This document shows, piece after piece, positions 22,862 through 32,288 of a DNA stretch of 64,000 nt (positions are counted from its first letter, which is position 1; every line of letters begins with the position of its first letter). Where the stretch lies: NCBI GenBank assembly GCA_008729055.1, contig SDUX01000005.1, positions 3,371,062 through 3,435,061 of the forward strand. Direction: 5' to 3'. A model generated the notes under the pieces. It worked only from the letters and a program-made list of their open reading frames with translations. It searched no databases and had not been told where the DNA came from. Both the position numbers and the translations under genes were made by a program. Source of the DNA: Pyropia haitanensis (lineage: Eukaryota > Rhodophyta > Bangiophyceae > Bangiales > Bangiaceae).

Positions 22862-23945
22862 CTCGGCCGACGCGGTCGGCGTCGGCGGCAGTGGCGTGCC
22901 GCGAAGTTCGCGCCCCCGCCGGCGACGGGTGGCCCCTCCATGGGCGTCAATCTCTCGCCCCCCCCCCCCCCCTCACGCGGCGGTATTGGCACCCGCCGCT
23001 GCCGCTTCCGCCCACCCACCCCCCCCGCCGCCCCTCCCCCCGCCCCGCACCGCTTCCCCCCCCGCCCGCGACGCCGCTGTCCGCACCACCCGCAGCCGCC
23101 ACCGATCCACCTCCCAGGCCCCCCACAGCCGGCCCCACCCCCGGCACCCGCGTGGCGGCCACCGCCGCTGCGGCGGCTCAGCCACCCACCCCCCCCGCCG
23201 CCCTCCCAACCGCGCCGCGCCGCCATCGCCGCCGTCCGGCCCTCCTGCCGCCCCTCCCAGTAGAGGCAGCGCAGCCGTCGCCAACGCGTCCTACAGCCCG
23301 TGGTCCACCGCGAGGCGTACCGCCTTGCAGTGTGGTGGTGCCCCCTCGCTTCGGCCTAGAAGCTTCTGCAGATGCTGGGCAGCCGCTGGCCAGCTGACGC
23401 CAGAGCGTGGCGCAGCGTCCTGCCTGCTTGGTCGACGAGGCTTGCTCACAGTGGATGGAAAAACACGGACGAGTCTGTGTCAACATCATTTTTGGATTTT
23501 GGCCTCATCCTGATTCCGCGGAGCCCGTTGCAGACGGGAGAATGAGTTTTGTGGACAGCTGCAGTGAAAGGCTGACAAACGATGTCCTTTTTCGAGTGGC
23601 TTTGCGGACCAGATGAATCCGTCGTAGAAACGAGGCGTTCTTCAAAAACATGAGGTCGCGCACTGTGGACTGGCTGAGAAACAGCTCCGCCCTGGATGCA
23701 CCGCGGTTTGGCAAACAGTCGTGCTGGACAGTGACACGTTCCCGTGCAGAGGGCAGCGCGCGCGCTGAAGGCAGCGCGGACCAGGTGCCCAGCTGGCTCC
23801 TCGTGCGTCCGCGGCGCGACCGCCAGGGGACAGCTTGAAGAGCGCACGCACGACTACGACCACGGTCGACCCGCCCACCCCCACCGCTCACGCAACCTGT
23901 GCTAGGCAGAGGGAGCGGCGCATCATCAGACTGAGCCGCGCCGGC
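22862..23945. other. GC-rich then AT-richer spacer
   Basis: 22862-23270 is Pro/Gly-coding low complexity in all frames. 23280-23900 has balanced composition, with only short frames on both strands. Nothing supported. Confidence 0.35.
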
Positions 23946-24123
23946 ATGGGGGAGCGGCAGCGCGCGCACGCGACTTGCGGTCTGTGCGGTTTTGTGTCGC
24001 GTGACGCGGTGACGCCTGTGGACGCGGTGGCGGCGCTGGAGGCAGTGCTGGCGCTGCCACCGCTCACGAGGCCGCCGGCGACGGTGGCGGGGGGGGCGGG
24101 GGGGGGGCGGCTTATTGGCGGGG

Positions 24124-24158
<35 letters not shown>

Positions 24159-25136
24159 TACGAGGCCGGCGGCTTCTTTGGTCGCCTGACGGCGGCCGCC
24201 GCCACTGCCACCGCGTCGGTGGCGGCGTGGGCAACGGCGCCGGCGACGGCGCCAGGCGGCGGCGCCATCCACCCCCCTTTCGCCACGACGCCCGCCCCCG
24301 TCGGCGCCGACTGGTCCGCCGCTGCCGCGCACGGGGCGGAGCGCCTGGCGGGACGGCTGGTGCACCTACCCCCGAGGGGGGGGGTGGGTGCGTCCGTCGC
24401 GGGCTCGTGTGTAGCCGACGGGTGTGGGGCGGCTGTGGGGGGGGGCGGGGGGCTGCTGCTCGTGCTGGAAGGGGGGGGTGGGGGGGGGGGCAAGGGCGCC
24501 CTGCCCGCCTGCGGCCGCGGCAGCTGCGGCTGCGGCGGGGGTGGTTGCGACAGAGGCGGTGGCAGGGCTGACCGCCTCCCCCCTCGACCGCTGGCGGCAC
24601 TGTCGTAAGGGTGGAAGAGCTCGAGGTGCTGGCGGGGGCCATGGCGGCGGCCGACGCCGCCACCCCCCTTCGCCCCCCACCCCGTCCACCACCGCGACCG
24701 TCGCGACGGTCGCCGCGGCGGTGGCCGCCGCCGCCCCCCCCGCCCTCCCCCCCCCCTTCCACTCGCCGACGTGGCGCGTGCTGCGGTGGCCGCCGCTGCC
24801 GCCGCCGCCACGCCCCTATCCCCGCCCTACCTGCCGCCCGCCACCCTCTATTACCGGCCACCGACGGTGGGAGCGGCGACGCCCGCCATAGGCCTACCCC
24901 GCGCGTATGGCGGCGCGGGTGGTGACGGCTATGGGGGGGGGGGGGCGGGTGGGTACGGGGGGGAGGGAGGGTGAATGGGGGGAGGGGGGGCGCCGCCGGG
25001 CGTCGCCGCCGCTGTGTACCCGCCGATGGTGGCCGCGGGCGGGGGCGGCTGGGGCGGCGGCGGCGGCGGCGGTCTCGCCGCCGCCGGCCAGCCGCCGGGC
25101 GCGGCGGCCGCGGCGGCGGCGGCCGCCGCCGCGTAA
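23946..25136 (+). CDS. Hypothetical CxxC protein with Gly/Tyr-rich tail
   Basis: The ATG at 23946 opens MGERQRAHATCGLCGFVSRD with a CxxC pair. It is followed by AALEAVLALPPLTRPPATV, poly-Gly, EAGGFFGRLTAAAATATASV and VGADWSAAAAHGAERLAGR. After frame changes at G/C runs (24376-24490, 24680-24760) the reading continues as LSPPYLPPATLYYRPPTVG and YGGAGGDGYGGGGAGGYGG. After another shift it reads VYPPMVAAGGGGWGGGGGGG and ends in poly-Ala with TAA at 25134-25136. The Gly/Tyr tail suggests a disordered C-terminus. No family assigned. Confidence 0.4.
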
Positions 25137-26427
25137 GCGGCGGCCGCGACCGCGGCGGCGGCGGCGGCGCGTCGGCCTCCGCGTCGCTCTGAGGGGAGAA
25201 GGGGCGGAAGGAGGACGGGGGCGGGGACGGCGACGCATCAGCCCATCGCTGTTGTTGCTGCCGTCTTCGTCGCCGACGCCCCCGCTGTCCTCACTCGGGC
25301 CTCGAACGAGAGGGTGCTCCCACCACCACATGCAGTGACAGGGCTCGTGAGAGCCGAGCAGGCCTCTCGCTCTCGTCAGAGCAGGACTTTTGTCTCCAAG
25401 TCCTTGTGTCGTGACCGTTCACACAGGTCACAGCAGGTCACAGCAGGTCACAGCAGGTCACAGCAGGTCAGAGCCGCTTTCCCCCTCTCCCTCAGAAAGC
25501 CATGTGACCAATCAAAACGCAGAGAACTCTTCGGGGGGCTCTGCTTGGGGGCGCTTTTGTTTTCACAGCAGGTCTGAGCAGCCCACAACACCTGAGTCAG
25601 AACCCCAATTCTTGGTCCGTGTTGCGATCTGGTCACTCGTCGCATTCTGGACCTGCTCACCCAGCCGCAAGCCAATCGGCGTTGGTTTCGTTGCGGTGCT
25701 CAGAAAAGGGTCCATCTCTGTGACCAACCACATTGCGCCCTGACTGCTGACAGTGCCGGAAATTCCGAGGAATTCTGTTGTGCCATGCTGAGAACTGCTG
25801 TGACCTCTTCTGGAGATCCCATCATTCTTCTGCAACCGGCCATATCTTGGGGATTTTTGCGCGGGAGCCAGACGGATTTCTACGCTTGCTTGCTTTGATT
25901 GTGGAGCCTTTTTATTGGGTGGTCTGAGTGTTCATTTTTTGCGTGTTTTGCGAGGGGTGTGCGCGCGCATGCGTGCACACGAGGGTTTATATGCGCGGGA
26001 CAGCAAGGCGGGGAGGGCCCCCCTTGGCTGCCAAGTAAACTCCGTCTGGCTCCGACACATCTTGTTCGTGCCTTGGCGAGTCGGCCACTCGTCACACGCA
26101 AGTCGCGTGTTGGTGTTACACGGGTTGCTTCCGGTGTTCCACGTTGGGACCCGAGCGTGCGTGTTCCGCCCCCACAAGTTGTGGGTCGGCGTAGCCGTAC
26201 TGCTACAGGGCGGGGACGGCGGCGGGAAGACCGTCCACGCCGCGCGGTGCTGGTAGGGTGTTGACCCTCTTACCAAAGGTATTTTCTTCCTGATGAGGCC
26301 GCGCCGAGACGGAGACTGACGGATACCGCAATCAGGCAAGCCGCGGCCACGCTGACGGCGGTCGGGGTGCCACCGCCAGCGCACCCATTGTGGGCGGGCG
26401 GGGCAGGCGGCGGGGGCACGGCCATAA
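25137..26427. other. AT-richer intergenic region
   Basis: About 1.3 kb of balanced composition with several CCAAT motifs (about 25499, 25672, 25726) and a TTTATATG motif near 25986. It also holds the 10-bp tandem repeat listed below. Open frames are short and give no recognisable protein. Confidence 0.45.
25421..25470. repeat. 10-bp tandem repeat, CAGCAGGTCA x4-5
   Basis: Four exact CAGCAGGTCA units (25431-25470) preceded by one variant (acacaggtca). The same word occurs in the 169-bp duplication near 10650. Confidence 0.93.
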
Positions 26428-27699
26428 GTGGCAGACGGGCGGGACTGGCAGGGGCCGCCGCTCTGCCCGCGGAAAGCGGCAGGCCGCGGGGGCCGTGCGC
26501 GGGGGGGCGGCGTCCGCCAATTCGCCCAGCATGACCGGCTGGGGAGGGGGAGTGTGCCAGGGGGCAGATGTGGTGACAGTGGCGGTGAGGCGGAGACGAG
26601 AAAGCAGGTATTGTGGAGCTGGGCGCCGGGCTGCCCCGTCGTGGCCGCCGCCGCTGTCGTGGCGGCCGCTGTGGACCACGCCGTCGCCCGGCGGGGGGCC
26701 TACCTCCGCACCCGTCGCCCGGCACGGACGCTGCGGGGGGACCGCCTATGGTGCTCCGCGGAGGGGTGCTGGGAGGCGCTCCCGCCGCCCGCGGCAGCGG
26801 TCGCGCCAGAGGCTCCGGCGGTGGTGGTCGACATGGCGGGGGTGACAAGAAAGGCGGGGGTAGGGAGGGGGAGCGCCGCCCCGGCCGAGGCGCCGGCTGT
26901 GATGGTGACGGCGGCGGGGTCGGCGGGGGCGGCCGCGGCAACCGCGGCTGTACCGCGGGCGGCGGCGGCGGCGGCTGCGGCGGGATCGCAACCGCCCCCC
27001 CCCCCTGCACCCTCCACCTCTTTTCACGAAGGGGCGAGCCCGCGCTGCCCCGCCCGCACTTGCGCCCACTGCGGGGCGGCCGCTCACGGCGAGGAGTGCG
27101 GGGTTCCCCTCCTCCGCCCCGCCAACGAGGCTGCCTACGCCGCCTGGGCGACGGGCCGCGCTGGCGGACGCCCCAGCTGCGGAGCCCCCGCGGTGCGGGA
27201 GGGGGGCTGCGACCGCGTCACCTGTGGCTGGTGCGGGCGGGCGTACTGGTGGGCGCCGTATGCGTCGGCGGGGGACGTCCGCGCCGCGGCGGCGGCGGCG
27301 GCAGCGGCGGCGGCGGCGGCCGGAACCGACAGACGGGCGGCGGCGGCGGTGACGTGCGGCGGCTGGGGGGCCGGCTTTGGGCAGGGCCTGCACCTGGATA
27401 TGCTCTTTGGGGGCATCTTTTGCCTCTCTTGGGGTACCGGCTTTGGGGGCTTGCCCGCCAGCATGTTCTTCTCCCGCGACTGCCCATGGGGGATGCTTCC
27501 CATCCTGTTGGTGTTTGTGGTTGTTGGGGGGACCGCCTTTGTCTTTGGTGTCGCCTGCCTCGCCTTTGTCGCCGCTTCCTGGGCCGTGTCCGTGGGGCGG
27601 GCGGTGAGGAGGGTGCTCCGGCGGCGGCGAGACCGCCACCCGTGGACAACGGCGGGGGCGGGGGGGCGGGCGCTGGAGGAGGGAGAGGCAACAGCCTGA
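26428..27699 (+). CDS. IBR/RING2-type (RBR-like) membrane protein, 5' end uncertain
   Basis: Seen: RTLRGDRLWCSAEGCWEAL, then after an Ala/Pro linker CPARTCAHCGAAAHGEEC, giving the paired Cys and His spacing of an IBR domain. A RING2-like part follows: CGAPAVREGGCDRVTCGWC ending in GRAYWW. Two hydrophobic segments come next (about 27395-27470 and 27495-27590; MLPILLVFVVVGGTAFVFGV), so the protein is probably membrane-anchored. IBR + RING2 defines RBR ubiquitin ligases (established); RING1 is not visible and may lie in an upstream exon or be absent. The frame at 26428 opens with GTG, not ATG, and an acceptor-like CAG lies at 26606-26608, so the first exon is unknown. The stop is at 27697-27699. 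A Pro-rich plus frame after 27717 (following ttttgctgcag) could be an alternative last exon. Confidence 0.6.
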   Translation: MADGRDWQGPPLCPRKAAGRGGRARGGGVRQFAQHDRLGRGSVPGGRCGDSGGEAETRKQVLWSWAPGCPVVAAAAVVAAAVDHAVARRGAYLRTRRPARTLRGDRLWCSAEGCWEALPPPAAAVAPEAPAVVVDMAGVTRKAGVGRGSAAPAEAPAVMVTAAGSAGAAAATAAVPRAAAAAAAAGSQPPPPPAPSTSFHEGASPRCPARTCAHCGAAAHGEECGVPLLRPANEAAYAAWATGRAGGRPSCGAPAVREGGCDRVTCGWCGRAYWWAPYASAGDVRAAAAAAAAAAAAAGTDRRAAAAVTCGGWGAGFGQGLHLDMLFGGIFCLSWGTGFGGLPASMFFSRDCPWGMLPILLVFVVVGGTAFVFGVACLAFVAASWAVSVGRAVRRVLRRRRDRHPWTTAGAGGRALEEGEATA

Positions 27700-27929
27700 C
27701 GGCGTCTTTTGCTGCAGGTAGCCGCCCATCGGCCCACCCCCTGGTTTTGGTGATCCGTGCCCCCGCGGTGGCCCCGCCAGCCGCTGTGGGGGCCCATAGC
27801 CCCCCACCCCGCCGGGCCCCGCCACCATGTCCCCTCCCCCCTGCATTCCGCCACGCCCGCCACCACCCAGTGCGCCCGGTGGCCCCGCGTACCCCCCATA
27901 CGCACCGCCCCCGTGTAAGGATATGCCCC

Positions 27930-28560
27930 TTAAATCCCCAAGACTGGAGCCTAGGAGATAAGGACTGGGGCCTCTCCTTCCCTGTCCTTCTCAGCCAACT
28001 CCTTCCAAGACGCATCAACTCCAAGGTAATCTGGGGCATGCCGCGGTGTCCGTCCGATAATCTACTACTAACGGACGGTCAGCACGGGAGCCGCGGATTG
28101 GCTAACCGTCACTACCCTGACTCATCTGCCGACGGGTACAGTCTCCAACGGATCAACGGACTAACGGACCAAAAGACGAGCCACATCTCTGACGCGTCAG
28201 CAAGCCGGAACAATCTCCCCGTGGACCAATGGGAGCGACAAGACTTGCTGACCCACGGGAGATATTCGACCCGAAGACTGGCGTCTGCTTACACGCCTCT
28301 GAGGCTTTTCGGGTCGAATGGCGCGTGGGGCCAGCCGCGCGGCGCTACGAGCGCCGCACACCGTCCCCCCCCCCGTTTGGGGCTCTCTGGTGGGGCGCCT
28401 TGAGGCGCACACGCCCACCCTTGCTTTGTTCTGAGAGCCCATGCTTTGTTTTGAGAGCTTTGGTGCCGTCCACCGGCACGACGGGCAATCGCATGCTTTG
28501 GGGCACCCTGGGTGCCCCCCTGGGGGTATATAATGCGTGAGTGTGGGCGCCACCGGGAGA
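27930..28560. other. AT-richer spacer with three perfect inverted repeats
   Basis: Arms: CCGTCCG 28050-28056 with 28072-28078; GTCAGCAAG 28196-28204 with 28244-28252; ATTCGACCCGAA 28264-28275 with 28308-28319. A TATATAA box follows at 28527. No protein gene is supported in it. Confidence 0.6.
28527..28533 (+). promoter_or_regulatory. TATA-box-like element
   Basis: TATATAA within a GC-rich flank, followed about 30 bp later by a purine-rich leader-like stretch. It could drive a plus-strand transcript from about 28560. The plus frame 28541-28861 has no recognisable domain, so the target is unclear. Confidence 0.4.
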
Positions 28561-28770
28561 GACCTCGGGGGAACAACCACAGACAGAGACACAAAGACCT
28601 CCTTTACCTTCGACCCCCTCGACCCTCACCGACGTCACGCCCATCCTCTTCCCCACCCCCATCACCGTCATCCCACCCGTCACCTTCCCCGCGCCCGGCA
28701 TCCTCATTGGTGCACGGGTTGCTGACACCGGCACCAGTACGTTGAGGGCTGCCCGTGTGTGGGTGGTGCC

Positions 28771-29623
28771 TCACACCCCGCCGCTGGGGGGTGTGCCCAT
28801 GCCCCCCCTCGGCATGCCACCAACCCCGCCGGGCATGCCGCCGCCGGCGCCGACCCCATAGCCGCCACCGCCGCCGCCGCCCATCTCATAGGCGCCAGCA
28901 CCGCCGCCGCCCCCATAGCCCCCACCACCACCGTCCTCGTACGCCCGAAGCCCCGGCCCGGAGCAGACACGGGCGGCTGCTGCGGCTGCTGCAGATGCTG
29001 CCGCTGCTGCAGGGGTGTGCCATAAAAGCCGTCACCCGACGGCGGCCAGACCCCCCCTCCCCCCCCCCACCCAGAAGAGGCGGTGCCCCCACCCCCACCC
29101 GGGAAGGACTGGAAAGGCACAAGGCCGCCACCCGAGGGCGACGGCTGCGAGAGGGGTCCCCCCGGCGGGTAGAAGCCCGCCGCCGGGTGGCCCCCATCCG
29201 TCCAGCCGCCGCTGCTGCTGCCGCCGCCGTCCCCCGCGGGTGCTGGCCCGTAGCCCCCCCGGCCCACCGCCGGCGCCCGCCCGGGCTGCCGCACCGGGGC
29301 GTAGGGTTTGTGGGGCGCCCCCACCACCCCCCCAAGAACCGCACCGGCTCCATGTCGGCGGGGAGGCTGAGAAAGGGCACCTCGAGAAAAGCGCACTCAA
29401 TATCAAACGTCATGTCCATAAACTCGATGAGCAGCCGCCGGCAGTCGAGCTTAATGACCGAAAGCAGGCCACTCGGGGCGAGCTTCACAAAGTAGGCGGG
29501 CTTCGGAACGGAGACCCCACGTCGCGGGGTTGGCGACACGCGTGACCGCAGGCCCGCTCGCTCCCGCCAACGGAGCAGCAGGTGCTGAGGCAGGCGGCCG
29601 AGGCCGCTCGTATCACCCGGCAT
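28771..29623 (-). CDS. Protein with short globular part and Gly/Pro/Tyr-rich tail
   Basis: Seen: PKPAYFVKLAPSGLLSVIKL, FMDMTFDIECAFLEVPFLSL and LPADMEPVRFLGG form a compact, non-repetitive part. After a C run near 29325 comes a disordered tail: GAPHKPYAPVRQPGRAP, GFYPPGGPLSQPSPSGGG, a Gln-rich patch LQQRQHLQQPQQPP, and, in a third frame, AYEDGGGGGYGGGGGAGAYE through GMGTPPSGGV with TGA at 28771. The layout (small domain plus PPxY/YG-type tail) resembles WBP2-like GRAM proteins, but similarity is too weak to claim. The ATG at 29623 overlaps the end of the neighbouring kinase-like gene by 11 bp. The true 5' exon may be missing or displaced. Confidence 0.45.
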
Positions 29624-30551
29624 CCTCCTCAGTCACCTGGAGCGCCTGGTCAAGGAGCCGGCGCAGCGCAGGACGACCGCTGATGTTCGCTGCACAGTTC
29701 CGCAAGCCATGCTTTGCAGCATTCTCGCCAACTGCCTGGACGAAGGCGTACGTGCTCCGAACCGTACCGGGAGTCACGATCACCATGTCGTCGTAGTCAA
29801 CCAGGTGAGCGACGACCTCGTCCTGATTGTCCGTCACGACAACATTAGAGACACGTAGGTCGCAGTAGAGCAATCCGCGGTGCGCGAGCCACGCGATGGC
29901 AGCAGCAAGCTGTTGCAGCACCGGCCCGTCTTGGTCCAGCTCCTCTTCCGTGGCCAGACGGCCGTCAACAAACGGCATGTCCACCAACACGGAAAAGGCG
30001 CCGTAGAGTAGCCGCGCCCACACGAGAGCCCGGGGACGGTCCTTCGCGTCATCCGCCGACGCGCCCTCAAACAGCTCCGCGTACATCGCGTACACTCGGT
30101 GCAGGTTACGAAATTGGTAGGCAGCGTCACGGTCAAAGAGGTGGGAGAACGCTTTGTGGGTGACGATCTTCACAAGCCGGTTGTCGAGCAGCTGGACGGC
30201 ACCGACCTCCGACTGGACCCGCAGCACCGCCGGAGAGGTCAACCAGATGACCTCGGCTTCGCCGTCACCCGCGTCCGCAGGAAATGTCGACGATTCGATC
30301 AACTGCTTGACGTCCAGCTCCACCCACTGCTTGACTTTGGCAATGTCCAGCTTGTTGACCGCAGCCTTGTGCTGCTCCGAGCCGAGGTTGAACGGGGATG
30401 TGATGGGCCCGATGAAAAGCCGGGCGACCCACTCGACTGCGGAGAAGAACCCACTGCCCCCCATGGCCAACAGAGCGTACCCAGTCGGCGGCCGAAAGTG
30501 GCAAACGTTATGGGACTCACTCGCGGGGAAGAGGCTGTCCAGCATGCTCAT
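29613..30551 (-). CDS. Protein-kinase-like fold protein
   Basis: An intact 312-aa ORF with no low-complexity sequence and markedly lower GC than its neighbours. Kinase landmarks: a probable strand-3 Lys in LLDNRLVKIVTHKAFSHLF, the hinge-to-helix stretch RALVWARLLYGAFSVLVDM, the catalytic loop HRGLLYCDLRVSNVVV (Asp, then Asn five residues on) and LVDYDDMV in place of DFG. The HRD Arg is replaced by Cys and there is no clear Gly-rich loop, so it belongs to the broad kinase-like superfamily rather than to typical Ser/Thr kinases. Activity cannot be judged. Different composition and lack of homopolymers suggest transfer or a mobile origin (inference). Its last codons overlap the start of the next minus-strand ORF. 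Confidence 0.7.
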   Translation of the reverse strand: MSMLDSLFPASESHNVCHFRPPTGYALLAMGGSGFFSAVEWVARLFIGPITSPFNLGSEQHKAAVNKLDIAKVKQWVELDVKQLIESSTFPADAGDGEAEVIWLTSPAVLRVQSEVGAVQLLDNRLVKIVTHKAFSHLFDRDAAYQFRNLHRVYAMYAELFEGASADDAKDRPRALVWARLLYGAFSVLVDMPFVDGRLATEEELDQDGPVLQQLAAAIAWLAHRGLLYCDLRVSNVVVTDNQDEVVAHLVDYDDMVIVTPGTVRSTYAFVQAVGENAAKHGLRNCAANISGRPALRRLLDQALQVTEEDAG

Positions 30552-30763
30552 GGTGACGTACGTCAGAGCCTCATTCCACGCGACGGGTGGAAGAGACTTG
30601 AGCTCCCCGCTGAAGCCAGGGTACCCGCGGCCTGCACCTGAGCACCGCCACCGTCGGAAAGCCCATCACCCAGGCGCACGTCACCCTGTCGTCCCTGCTG
30701 CGGCAGCTCACGTTTGGCTACGACCCTGTCGGCTCCAGCTTCTTCACCGACAGGCTGCAGCTC

Positions 30764-31240
30764 ATGGACGTGCCCGCCCGCCACACTGCGAGCGTGTCCT
30801 TCCTGCAGCTGCGCGGCAACCGCACCATCGTCCGCCGCTGGCAGTTCCACATGTTATCGTCGGGGCTGCTGGACTCGCCAGACTGCCCCGTTCGCGTGGC
30901 CGTCAAGCCCGCAACCGCCGGCCAAGACGGTATCGAGAAGCTGGACCCAACCGCCGCCCCCGTCGTTGCCGACGCTGCCAAGCTGGAGACCTGGCGCAAG
31001 GGCGTGGTCCGCTTCCGCTGCATCCACTGGGCGGTCATGCACGTGGTCGGCGGCGCCCCCGCCCGGCATACCGAGAGCGCCGGAACGAGCATCTGCGCGT
31101 CAGCCGCGCGCTCCCACCGCTCTCTGTTTGTGGGACCCCAGCATCGGACCCCGTCACGATGGGTGCGCGCACGGACGGCAGCGCGCGAAAAAAACAACAT
31201 GCATGAGTTAAAGAATCACGTATGTGCGCGCTCCGGGTGA
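30764..31240 (+). CDS. Hypothetical protein, probably a 5'-truncated exon
   Basis: The plus frame is open from 30606 (after an in-frame TGA at 30603-30605); the first ATG is at 30764. Upstream of the ATG it already reads like protein (VTLSSLLRQLTFGYDPVGSS, FFTDRLQLMD). It continues with ASVSFLQLRGNRTIVRRWQF, CPVRVAVKPATAG and KLETWRKGVVRFRCIHWAV. Codon use is good to about 31070. The last 50 residues run towards the tRNA and are probably not coding. No family recognised; it may be a gene fragment or one exon of a spliced gene. Confidence 0.4.
   Translation: MDVPARHTASVSFLQLRGNRTIVRRWQFHMLSSGLLDSPDCPVRVAVKPATAGQDGIEKLDPTAAPVVADAAKLETWRKGVVRFRCIHWAVMHVVGGAPARHTESAGTSICASAARSHRSLFVGPQHRTPSRWVRARTAAREKNNMHELKNHVCARSG
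31188..31194 (-). terminator. Pol III T-run terminator
   Basis: Seven T residues on the minus strand, downstream of the tRNA-Asn gene. Confidence 0.6.
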
Positions 31241-31313
31241 GACGTTCAGGTCCCTTGAACTCACGATTTTCAGATTAACAATCTGACGCTTTAACCAACT
31301 AAGCCACCAGAGC
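31229..31313 (-). tRNA. tRNA-Asn (GUU) with 11-nt T-loop intron
   Basis: Folding by eye gives a complete cloverleaf: acceptor GCTCTGG (31313-31307) with CCGGAGC (31236-31230), discriminator G at 31229; D-stem GCTT/AAGC; anticodon stem TCAGA/TCTGA with loop TTGTTAA, anticodon GTT; T-stem GTGAG/CTCAC. Box A reads TGGCTTAGTTGG. The T-loop is 18 nt instead of 7; removing 31244-31254 leaves TTCAAGT, a normal T-loop. There is no intron at the usual position 37/38. A run of seven T on the minus strand (31194-31188) about 35 nt downstream could terminate Pol III. Confidence 0.88.
31244..31254 (-). other. Putative ectopic tRNA intron (T-loop)
   Basis: An 11-nt insert, minus-strand GGGACCTGAAC, between T-loop positions 58 and 59. 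It can pair as GTTCA with TGAAC, leaving a CGT bulge before the T-stem. This is a relaxed bulge-helix-bulge of the type cut by the tRNA splicing endonuclease at non-canonical sites. Confidence 0.7.
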
Positions 31314-32025
31314 TGTTATACATGAAAACGACAAAAAGGAAGTTCAATTTATTACATATTGCATGGCCGTCTGGCACGAGGCGTTCATCTCTTCTGTTGC
31401 CGCGGCAAGTGCTGTGAGGTGACGTGGGTGGTCATGACAGGGGGCCAGTGGTCTCATTCACTCGTGCAAGGGTCGTCCGGCGGACGGCAGCGCCACCGCC
31501 ACTCTGCCGCCATCGATCGGGCAGTGGCAGCGAAGGGAGCGTCAGCGGCGGCCGGCTTCGAGGCGATGGAAGGCCGCCTTGCCGCTTCGTTGGCCGCCAC
31601 AGCAGCTGCCACAGCGGGGCGCCCGGCGCGGCGCCGCCGCCGTTTCCATCGCCAACCGTGGCGGTGGGGTCCCACTGTCGCTTGTGGGGACGGCCGGCTC
31701 GCCGAATGGAGCGCGTAAAAGTTCTTGGTGTGAAATAGGAATCATGGCGGGGTTTAAAAGTGGGTCTTTTCGTCACCAGCAAACGTTGCTCCACCATTTT
31801 GACATTTGTTGTTGTACATGTACGGCGCAGGCTTGTGGCCACCTGTCGGCTGACGCACCCAACGCAGCGTCAGCTGACAGACGACCACTGGTCGGCCACG
31901 TGGCTTTTGGCCCGACGCGGGCCCGCTCGTTCCGCCGCCGACCCTTCCACGCGCGCCGAGCTCTCGTCGCGAGGGCGCTCTCGCGCAGCCCGCCTCATCG
32001 GGCGGCCGCCGCCGCCGTCGTCGCG

Positions 32026-32060
<35 letters not shown>

Positions 32061-32288
32061 CACCGCTGCCACCGTCACGGCCGCCACGTGCTGCCGCCCC
32101 CACTGGGCGCCGGTCATTTCCGAGCCCGTCTCGCTACCCACCCCGCCCGCCAACCCCACCTTTCGCCTCCCCCTACCACTTGGCGCCTCCCTCTCCCGTT
32201 CCTTCCGACCTCACCCGTCTCGCGGCCTTTCTTTTGTCACTTTCCCTTCCATTCCCTGTCGGCGAGGACGGCCCCACCCCGCGAGGCC
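31314..32288. other. Intergenic, upstream of the EamA transporter
   Basis: About 1 kb. 31320-31450 and 31700-31860 have balanced composition; 31980-32090 is GCC-rich. Open frames are shadows. No gene supported. Confidence 0.45.

Noticed and set aside
21747..23513. 588-codon plus-strand frame
   Set aside because: Arg/Pro/Ala shadow of GC-rich sequence; minus-strand readings in the same interval have better codon character.
25421..25470. CRISPR-like array
   Set aside because: 10-bp units directly abutting with no spacers; a simple tandem repeat in a eukaryotic sequence.
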